Below are positions 4,905-10,018 of a DNA stretch of 10,018 bases, one piece after another. A program made the position numbers and the translations under genes. Each line of letters opens with the position of its first letter. Positions within the stretch are counted from its first letter, which is position 1. Source of the stretch: DASQPA01 sp035644215 (lineage in GTDB: Bacteria > Acidobacteriota > Thermoanaerobaculia > Multivoradales > UBA5704); NCBI GenBank assembly GCA_035644215.1, contig DASQPA010000376.1:1-10018 (forward strand), written 5' to 3'. Below the pieces are notes generated by a model. The model saw only the letters and a program-made list of their open reading frames with translations. It had not been told where the DNA came from and searched no databases.

Positions 4905-7030
4905 TGAGCGCCTTGCGCCTGGAGGTCGGCGCCGACCGGCTGGCGACCCTCACCTTCGACGCCCCCGAGCGCAAGGTCAACGTTTTCTCGCGCGCGGTCT
5001 TCGTCGAGCTCGAGCGGCTGATCGACGAGGTCGGCCGGCGCCAGGACGTCGGCTGCCTCGTCCTCCTCTCCGGCAAGGCCGCGGGCTTCATCGCCGGCGC
5101 CGACGTCGAGGAGATCGTGCGGGTCACCGATCCCACCGAGGCCGAGGCCGGCTCGCGGCTCGGCCACCGCCTCTTCAACGCCTGGGAGTCGCTCCCCTTC
5201 CCCACCGTCGCCGCCATCCGCGGCACCTGCTTAGGGGGCGGAACGGAGATCGCCCTCGCCTCGACCTACCGGGTGGTGTCGGACAGCAAGGCGGTGCGGA
5301 TCGGCCTGCCGGAGGTGCGGCTCGGCATCCTCCCCGGCTGGGGAGGCTCGACCCGGCTTCCCCGGCGGATCGGGATCGCCGCCGCTCTCGACCTGATCCT
5401 GACCGGCAAGACCGTCTCCGGCCGCCGGGCTTTCAAGCTCGGTCTGGCCGACGCCCTCCTCCCCGACGCCCGGTTCCTGGACGAGGTCCGCGAGTTCGCC
5501 CGCGCCCACGTCGACCAGCCGCGCCCGGCGGACTCCCGGCCCGACTTCAAGGAGCTGCTCCTCGAACGGAACCCTCTGGGGCGGAAGATCGTCTTCGACC
5601 AGGCGCGCAAGAAGACCCTGGAGCAGACCCGCGGTCATTACCCGGCGCCGCTTACCGCCATCGAGGTGGTGCGGGTGGGGATCGAGGACGGCCTTGAGGC
5701 CGGCTTCGACGCCGAGGCGCGGGCGGTCTCGGAGCTCGCCATCTCGCGCACGGCGAAGAACCTCCTCCACGTCTTCCGGCTGACCGAGGAGGCCAAGAAG
5801 TCGGAGGGCCTGCCCGGCGGAGCGCCGCGCGAGGTGCGCGCCGCCGCGGTCCTGGGCGCCGGGGCGATGGGCGGCGGCATCGCCCAGATCATCGCCCAGG
5901 AGGCCGAGATCCCGGTGCGCCTGAAGGACGTGGACGCGAAGCCCCTGGCGAACGGCATGGCGCACGCGGCGCAGCTCTTCGACCGGCTCTTGCGGCGGCA
6001 CCGCATCGAGCGCCCCGAGGTGCGGCGCAAGATGGCGCTCCTCCTTCCCACCCTCACCTACGACGGCTTCTCCCGGGTCGACCTGGTGATCGAAGCGGTG
6101 GTCGAGAGGCTCGACGTCAAGCAGGCGGTCTTCGCCGAGATCGCCGCCCAGGCGCCGGCGGACGCGGTCCTCGCCTCGAACACCTCTTCGCTCTCGGTCA
6201 AGGCGATCGGCGAGAGGACCCCGCACCCCGAACGGGTGATCGGGATGCACTTCTTCAATCCGGCGAACAGGATGCCGCTCGTCGAAGTGGTCGTCCCCGA
6301 GGGGGCGGACCCGGCGGCAGCCAACACCGTCTTCGCCTTCTCCCGCCGCCTGGGGAAGACCCCGGTGCTGGTCAAGGACACTCCCGGCTTCCTGGTCAAT
6401 CGCCTGCTCATGTTCTACTCGACCGAGGCGCTCTGGCTCTTCGACCAGGGGCACCGGATCGAGGACGTCGACCGCGCCATGGCCGACTGGGGGATGCCGA
6501 TGGGCCCCCTGGCGCTCGCCGACGAGGTGGGGATCGACGTCGCCTTCAAGGTGGCGCACATCCTGGCCGAGGCCTTCCCCGACCGCCTCCCCCTCCCCCC
6601 CTGGCTCGACCGCGCCGCCGCCGCCGGCCGCCTGGGGGTGAAGACCGGCCTCGGCTTCTATCGCTACGAGGGACGCGAAAGGAAGGCCCCCGACCCCGCG
6701 GTCTACACCCTCTTAGGCGTCACCCCGGAGGTCGTGAATCCCGACCCGGCGGTCCTCGCCGACCGCATGGTCCTGCCAATGGTCAACGAAGCGGCCCGCT
6801 GCCTGGCCGAGGGCGTGGTGGCGAGCCCCGGCGATTTGGATTTAGCGATGATCCTCGGCACCGGCTTCCCCCCCTTCCGCGGCGGCCTCTGCCGCTGGGC
6901 CGACCAGCAGGGGCTCTCGCAGATCGTGGCGGCGCTGGAGCGGTTGGAGAGCGCGGTGGGGGAACGGTTCCGGCCTTCGGACGCGCTGCGGGAGTTTGCA
7001 GGGCGGGGGGGGTTCTACCCGCGGGGGTAG
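4904..7030 (+). CDS. 3-hydroxyacyl-CoA dehydrogenase/enoyl-CoA hydratase fusion (FadB/FadJ type)
   Basis: A 708-residue multifunctional beta-oxidation subunit that hydrates 2-enoyl-CoA and oxidises 3-hydroxyacyl-CoA with NAD+. Residues about 1-190 are the crotonase domain: oxyanion segment FIAGADVEEI (G65-A66-D67), the first catalytic glutamate E115 in LGGGTEIA, and the second, E137, in IGLPEVRLG. The spacing between them is two residues longer than I recall for E. coli FadB. A linker leads to the Rossmann domain starting V316 with G318-x-G320-xx-G323, SNTSS, and HFFNPANRMPLVEVV, carrying the catalytic His449-Glu461 dyad. The C-terminal dehydrogenase domain begins DTPGFLVNRL, and a second, degenerate copy ends the protein. 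All expected catalytic residues are present. No thiolase partner (FadA/FadI) lies in the window. No good ribosome binding site precedes ATG 4904; the one-base overlap with the ligase stop implies coupled translation. FadJ versus FadB cannot be decided here. Confidence 0.9.
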   Translation: MSALRLEVGADRLATLTFDAPERKVNVFSRAVFVELERLIDEVGRRQDVGCLVLLSGKAAGFIAGADVEEIVRVTDPTEAEAGSRLGHRLFNAWESLPFPTVAAIRGTCLGGGTEIALASTYRVVSDSKAVRIGLPEVRLGILPGWGGSTRLPRRIGIAAALDLILTGKTVSGRRAFKLGLADALLPDARFLDEVREFARAHVDQPRPADSRPDFKELLLERNPLGRKIVFDQARKKTLEQTRGHYPAPLTAIEVVRVGIEDGLEAGFDAEARAVSELAISRTAKNLLHVFRLTEEAKKSEGLPGGAPREVRAAAVLGAGAMGGGIAQIIAQEAEIPVRLKDVDAKPLANGMAHAAQLFDRLLRRHRIERPEVRRKMALLLPTLTYDGFSRVDLVIEAVVERLDVKQAVFAEIAAQAPADAVLASNTSSLSVKAIGERTPHPERVIGMHFFNPANRMPLVEVVVPEGADPAAANTVFAFSRRLGKTPVLVKDTPGFLVNRLLMFYSTEALWLFDQGHRIEDVDRAMADWGMPMGPLALADEVGIDVAFKVAHILAEAFPDRLPLPPWLDRAAAAGRLGVKTGLGFYRYEGRERKAPDPAVYTLLGVTPEVVNPDPAVLADRMVLPMVNEAARCLAEGVVASPGDLDLAMILGTGFPPFRGGLCRWADQQGLSQIVAALERLESAVGERFRPSDALREFAGRGGFYPRG

Positions 7031-7053
7031 TGCCGGGGCCTGGTAGAGAACGG

Positions 7054-7356
7054 ATGCAAGTACGGATTCCGATCGACCACGACCGCATCGCCGAGTTCTG
7101 CCGGCGCTGGCAGATCACAGAATTCTCTCTCTTCGGCTCGGTCCTGCGGGACGACTTTCGAGCGGACAGCGACGTCGACGTCCTGGTGACCTTCACCTCG
7201 GATGCGCCCTGGAGCCTCCTGGATCTGATCGCGATGCGCGACGAGCTGCAGGAGCTCTTCGGCCGCGAGGTCGATCTGGTGGAGAAGGAAGGCTTGCGCA
7301 ACCCGTTCCGCCGCCAGTCGATCCTCCGGCAGAAGGAAGTGATCTTTGCCGCCTGA
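7054..7356 (+). CDS. MNT-type minimal nucleotidyltransferase (HEPN/MNT antitoxin)
   Basis: A 100-residue protein of the minimal nucleotidyltransferase family, which in HEPN/MNT modules neutralises a HEPN RNase by AMPylation. The catalytic signature is intact: LFGSVLRDDFRADSDVDVLV with G28-S29, then D40 and D42 ten residues on (GSx10DxD), and a third carboxylate D74 in GREVDLVEK. A GTG at 7030 shares its first base with the preceding TAG stop and would add eight residues (PGPGRER-like); ATG 7054 gives the usual family N-terminus and is preferred, though no strong ribosome site precedes either. It may be read through from the beta-oxidation operon. The expected HEPN partner does not follow as an intact gene; only a short remnant is visible overlapping its end. 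Confidence 0.8.
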   Translation: MQVRIPIDHDRIAEFCRRWQITEFSLFGSVLRDDFRADSDVDVLVTFTSDAPWSLLDLIAMRDELQELFGREVDLVEKEGLRNPFRRQSILRQKEVIFAA

Positions 7357-7378
7357 GGACCGGGACCTGGGTAGGTAG
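7346..7378 (+). pseudogene. Possible N-terminal remnant of the HEPN (DUF86/HepT-like) partner
   Basis: Overlapping the end of the MNT gene in another frame, TTG 7346 begins L-P-P-E-D-R-D-L-G-R and then meets TAG at 7376-7378. HEPN partners of MNT proteins often overlap the antitoxin stop and start with a short P-x-x-D-R-D-type stretch before a helix, so this looks like a cut-off toxin start. The next 48 bases to the hicB-like gene show only a faint continuation. The call rests on about nine residues plus position, so it is tentative. Confidence 0.3.
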
Positions 7379-7414
7379 AATGGACGCAACGCTACGGCAC
7401 CGAGCCAGGGCTGC

Positions 7415-7420
7415 TACACT
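7415..7420 (+). promoter_or_regulatory. Candidate -10 element for a leaderless hicB-like transcript
   Basis: TACACT ends six bases before ATG 7427, which would put transcription start on or next to the start codon. There is no purine-rich ribosome binding site upstream of either candidate ATG (7427 or 7439), which fits a leaderless message. No -35 is recognisable. Confidence 0.35.
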
Positions 7421-7426
7421 ACGTCC

Positions 7427-7696
7427 ATGCATCTCGACATGACCGTTCACATCTGGAAGGAAGATGACCAATTCGTGGCGCACGCCATGCCGCTCGACGT
7501 CATGAGCAGCGGAGCGACTCCGGAAGCGGCCCGTCTGGCTCTCGACGAGGCCGTACGCGTCTTCCTTCTTACCGCAGCGGATATGGGAACGCTCGATCAG
7601 GTGCTCGAAGAGAGCGGCTACGAGCACCATGGTGACCGTTGGGTGTGCCCCGCCTTCGTCGCCGTCGAACGACACGAGCTCGCCCTAGCGGTGTGA
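7427..7696 (+). CDS. hicB: HicB-family antitoxin
   Basis: An 89-residue protein of the HicB type, the antitoxin that folds as a partial RNase-H-like domain and covers the HicA toxin. The pattern is an N-terminal strand pair (MTVHIWKEDDQFVAHAMPLDVMSSG), followed by the hallmark T-PEAA-x-x-ALDEAVRVFL helix (residues 31-47) and a C-terminal strand region (WVCPAFVAVERHELAL). It is short and shows no separate C-terminal DNA-binding domain, so autoregulation may depend on another protein. ATG 7427 is chosen with ATG 7439 (MTVHIW) as an alternative. The HicA-like gene starts four bases after its stop, so the two are co-transcribed in antitoxin-first order. Confidence 0.75.
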   Translation: MHLDMTVHIWKEDDQFVAHAMPLDVMSSGATPEAARLALDEAVRVFLLTAADMGTLDQVLEESGYEHHGDRWVCPAFVAVERHELALAV

Positions 7697-7700
7697 GCCG

Positions 7701-7931
7701 GTGCCGCGACTGTCACCACTACCGTGGAGGGCTCTGGAAAAGGTCTTCCTTGCCGCGGGTTTCGTGTTCGCGCGGCAGGAAGGCTCCCATCGCTCCTACG
7801 TCAAGCCTGGGATCACCCGACCGGTGGTCATCCCGACCTATAGCGAGGTCCCGGTCTCAATTATCCGCACCAACTTAAAAACCGCCGGAATCTCTCGTGA
7901 GGAGTTCCTGGCACTCCTGGCGAAGCTGTAG
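7701..7931 (+). CDS. hicA: HicA-family mRNA interferase toxin
   Basis: A 76-residue protein with the HicA (YcfA-like) double-stranded-RNA-binding fold, a toxin that cleaves translated mRNA. The family signature is clear: a first helix (PWRALEKVFLAAGF), then F-x-R-Q-x-GSHRSY with the catalytic histidine H30, a strand with a basic or hydrophobic turn (RPVVIPTYSEVPVSIIRTNLK) and a final helix (SREEFLALLAKL). The start is GTG 7701, the only reasonable start; the ribosome site is weak, consistent with coupling to the upstream antitoxin. No damage is visible, so the toxin should be active. It is followed without a gap by a broken antitoxin-like gene. Confidence 0.78.
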   Translation: MPRLSPLPWRALEKVFLAAGFVFARQEGSHRSYVKPGITRPVVIPTYSEVPVSIIRTNLKTAGISREEFLALLAKL

Positions 7932-8205
7932 ATGGCAATGGCGAAAAGATTGACGGCTGCACAGAGACATGCGCTTGGTGACGAGGCGCGGGAGTGGGAT
8001 GCTCTGGGCGACGAGGACTTCGCGCGGCTGCTCGATGAGGGTAAGCCGGTTCAGATCCGCCTGCGACGCCCGCCGCCCAAGACCTCACCGTCGGACTCGA
8101 CCAACGCACCTTGAACTGGCTCAAGCGCGTGGCCGGCGGAGGCAAATTCGACCTGGGCAACTGGCAGCGCTATGGAACGCCGAACGCCTAGAGACTGAGA
8201 AAACC
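7932..8205 (+). pseudogene. Frameshifted ribbon-helix-helix (CopG/BrnA-like) antitoxin
   Basis: ATG 7932 directly follows the HicA stop. The intact reading frame gives 60 residues and stops at 8114, but sense-making sequence jumps frames. It begins AKRLTAAQRHALGDEAREWD and ends VQIRLRRPPPK at 8081. From 8081 the next frame reads DLTVGLDQRTLNWLKRVAGGG, a typical ribbon-helix-helix strand and helix. From about 8140 the third frame reads RQIRPGQLAALWNAERLETEKT, a typical second helix and tail. Each jump equals one missing base (near 8080 and near 8135). Assembled, the protein would be about 90 residues with an acidic N-terminus and a CopG-type DNA-binding C-terminus. No slippery heptamer is evident. 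Either the gene is dead or the sequence has two errors. Recognition of the family is by pattern only. Confidence 0.6.
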
Positions 8206-8232
8206 TGCCGATGCCGGCAAGAGCGAACTTAT

Positions 8233-9615
8233 TTACCCTACGCTGTGCGACGATATGGAGGCTATAGGGCCGCGGGAAAGAAAGGCCGGCCTTGGGCCGT
8301 TTGGGATTGACCAGTCAAGGTAAGGACCCTCATAGTCGACAGACCGCAAGAAGAGCCGATCGACAAAGTGGAGCAGCCAGAGGAACTCTTCCTGCAGGTT
8401 GGGCAGTGGCGGAATCTTGGCCTTCTCGCTCTCGGTTGCAGTTTCGAAGTAGAATAGCCCATAGTGGACAAGTTTGTTTCTGGAGGCGACGAACCTTTCA
8501 AGCTCGCCCGGGGCAATCGGCATCCGGGCAGCGCCGCAGAGATCCTCCAGTTGCCTGCGGAACGGAGTTCGGTTTAGGCCTTCTAGATTCGCATAGAGGG
8601 CCTCACGCTCGTCCTTTTCGGCATTCTTGAAAGCCTCCTTCAGGGCCTTCTTCAGTCGGGGCTTTGCCGACCTAAAGCACTCTGAATCAACCACGAATGA
8701 CGAGGCGCTTGCCACCTTCATATACTCAGCCTTCAACATCTCCACTGCGATTACGAGCTTCAGAGCACGTACTTGAAGAAAATCGGACTCCGATTTTGCG
8801 TCCAGATAGGTGTTGAGCACAGCCCGAGTCATCCCAATCCTCTCGCGCTCGCGGCGAAACCGGCCACCCATGGCCTGGCGAAGATAATCACTGATCGCAT
8901 GAGTGTCGTTTTCTATAACTGAAAGAGGGCAGTAGCGCTTTGTAATCCTGGAAGAATGGTAGATACGCAAGCAGTTTTCTCTCGCTTCTTCCCTTAGAAT
9001 CCATTCGACTCGCGTGCCGAGTGCGAGGGAGAGAAGGTCGCAGGTATCATCGACCGCTTGTTCCACCTCCGTCAGAGGCGTAGTTGTAGTCGTCTCGATG
9101 GTTGCGGTCGGCAGCACACTCCTTAGAACCTCGATGCGCTTAGTATTGCGAGCAGAATCATCAAGTGGCTTGAGGTGCAGGGTGAAGTCACCTTCCGAGA
9201 ACGAGACGACTGATTGAAGGCCTGTAACGTTGGTCAAGAGATAAGTGAGGTTCCTTCGATTGCTCGGCCGCGGCTGCACGATCTCAAGGTGTTGTACGCG
9301 AAATGCTCGGCCATTGCTTGGCGAATCCGGGAGGTAGTTAGTTTCGGTCAATTCCCCCACCGTCTTAAGCTCGATGCCATCAGCCATTGTGCCCTCAAAG
9401 GAGCTAGGTGGCACAACGCGAAGTCTTAGTTCCAGTGGGGGATCTGGAGCCGCACACAGCAGGAAGATCTTTCCGGTTTCGAGTTGACCTGCAACGAACT
9501 GGCAATCGACAACGCGACCGGAAGAGAGTATCAACCGACCTGTTGCGCTGTAGGAAGCGAGAGGGCTTCCGTAGGCTTGGAGACCGTCCTCAGGCAATAG
9601 TGTGGCGGTTCTCAC
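8233..9615 (-). CDS. HEPN-type domain protein, candidate defence effector
   Basis: A 460-residue, apparently soluble protein with no signal peptide or membrane helix. I do not recognise the full-length family. Residues about 20-210 form a strand-rich N-terminal region (for example TGRLILSSGRVVDCQFVAGQ from residue 25). Residues about 270-460 are helix-rich and carry FVASRNKLVHYG with R379, N380 and H384, the RNxxxH form of the HEPN RNase motif, plus a preceding helix FLQVRALKLVIAVEMLKAEY. A beta-rich N-terminal domain joined to a C-terminal HEPN is the layout of Apea-like anti-phage proteins, but that link is only an impression. The start is GTG 9615, as no ATG or ribosome site is evident near it. 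Base composition falls to about half GC, unlike the metabolic genes, suggesting acquisition by transfer. A Uma2-like gene ends 22 bases upstream on the same strand and may be co-transcribed. Confidence 0.65.
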   Translation of the reverse strand: MRTATLLPEDGLQAYGSPLASYSATGRLILSSGRVVDCQFVAGQLETGKIFLLCAAPDPPLELRLRVVPPSSFEGTMADGIELKTVGELTETNYLPDSPSNGRAFRVQHLEIVQPRPSNRRNLTYLLTNVTGLQSVVSFSEGDFTLHLKPLDDSARNTKRIEVLRSVLPTATIETTTTTPLTEVEQAVDDTCDLLSLALGTRVEWILREEARENCLRIYHSSRITKRYCPLSVIENDTHAISDYLRQAMGGRFRRERERIGMTRAVLNTYLDAKSESDFLQVRALKLVIAVEMLKAEYMKVASASSFVVDSECFRSAKPRLKKALKEAFKNAEKDEREALYANLEGLNRTPFRRQLEDLCGAARMPIAPGELERFVASRNKLVHYGLFYFETATESEKAKIPPLPNLQEEFLWLLHFVDRLFLRSVDYEGPYLDWSIPNGPRPAFLSRGPIASISSHSVG

Positions 9616-9637
9616 GGGCAGATACGAGATAGCGGCG

Positions 9638-10018
9638 CTAGTATCTGAAGATCTCGCTCACCCGAATCTCGAAGCCGGGCAGGAGTGGCGTAGTTAGGAT
9701 ATCCATCGCCGATAGTTCCTGCGGGGCGGCGAACCCCGTTCCCGAACGACGGAAGATCCGCACGGTCCGACGCAACGGATCGACGAGCCAGTATTCGAGC
9801 ACACCGAAACGTTCATAGCGGTCGCGCTTCAAGGTCTCGTCCCGGCGGAGGGTGGAGTCGGAGAGGATCTCGGCCACCAGGTCAGGAGCACCCTGGGCGT
9901 TGGCCTCGGTCAGGATGGCCGCGCGCTCGTTCGAGATGAAGAGGAGGTCGGGTTGGACAACATCGTGCGGCGAAAGGAGGACGTCGAAAGGGGCGTAGAG
10001 CACGGTCCCCATCTGGCG
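9638..10018 (-). CDS. Uma2 family endonuclease (DUF820), N-terminus beyond window
   Basis: The gene runs off the right edge. The visible part, 124 residues from an internal ATG at 10012 plus two upstream codons, is the C-terminal two thirds of a Uma2-family protein (usual length about 190). This PD-(D/E)XK-like fold is predicted to be a nuclease. The conserved order is present: FDVLLSPHDVVQPDLLFIS with the QPD aspartate, APDLVAEILSDSTLRRDETLKRDRYERFGVLEYWLVDP with the E-x-L strand and the acid/lysine helix, and a closing LLPGFEIRVSEIF. The ATG at 10012 is not the real start, since GTVLYAPFDVLL is an internal segment in the family. Uma2 genes are often present in many copies per genome; their role is uncertain. 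It lies directly upstream of the HEPN-type gene. Confidence 0.8.
   Translation of the reverse strand, partial: RQMGTVLYAPFDVLLSPHDVVQPDLLFISNERAAILTEANAQGAPDLVAEILSDSTLRRDETLKRDRYERFGVLEYWLVDPLRRTVRIFRRSGTGFAAPQELSAMDILTTPLLPGFEIRVSEIFRY

Noticed and set aside
5231..6559. Minus-strand 442-codon open frame
   Set aside because: Antisense shadow of the hydratase/dehydrogenase gene.
8079..8085. Programmed -1 frameshift in the RHH-like gene
   Set aside because: No canonical slippery heptamer is present at the switch point, and a second switch is needed about 55 bases on, so decay or sequencing error is more likely.
8206..8219. TGCCG-ATGC-CGGCA hairpin between convergent genes as a terminator
   Set aside because: The stem is only 5 bp and there is no T-run on either strand.

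Overview
This window looks like a piece of a high-GC bacterial chromosome. GC is close to 70% in the coding core (41 of 60 by hand count at 4141-4200). It carries an outer-membrane FadL-type porin, so the cell is Gram-negative-type. A FadD15-like acyl-CoA ligase, a fused FadB/FadJ-type protein, a Uma2-family nuclease and GC-rich intergenic repeat elements would suit Acidobacteriota (for example Thermoanaerobaculia) or a similar soil or metagenomic lineage. That placement is inference; no taxonomic marker is present apart from one tRNA.

Layout. Positions 1-840 hold no convincing gene. They contain a 21-bp tandem repeat (about 15-224), then a cluster of GC-rich hairpin/REP-like elements (about 345-700), then a good sigma70-type promoter (720-747) feeding the porin gene. 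847-2115 is a FadL/OmpP1-type fatty-acid porin closed by an intrinsic terminator. 2186-2581 is a small SpoIIAA-like/STAS-type protein followed by a UUCG-tetraloop hairpin. 2582-2897 is gene-free and ends in stacked inverted repeats. A tRNA-Pro(CGG) lies on the minus strand (2898-2974) with its own promoter (3015-3043). Reading away from it on the plus strand is a tight pair: a long-chain acyl-CoA ligase (3096-4904) and, sharing one base, a trifunctional-type enoyl-CoA hydratase/3-hydroxyacyl-CoA dehydrogenase (4904-7030).

The metabolic part forms a near-complete route for exogenous fatty acids: entry through the outer membrane, activation to acyl-CoA, then hydration and NAD-dependent oxidation of enoyl-CoA. 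Acyl-CoA dehydrogenase and thiolase are not in the window.

From about 7030 onward the window becomes accessory. It holds an MNT nucleotidyltransferase antitoxin whose HEPN partner seems reduced to about ten codons, a hicB-hicA toxin-antitoxin pair with a possibly leaderless first gene, and a ribbon-helix-helix-like antitoxin broken by two apparent one-base deletions. On the minus strand are a 460-residue protein with a C-terminal HEPN-type RNxxxH motif in visibly lower-GC DNA (31 of 60 at 8701-8760) and a Uma2-family nuclease cut by the window edge. The HEPN protein is the best candidate here for an undescribed defence gene.
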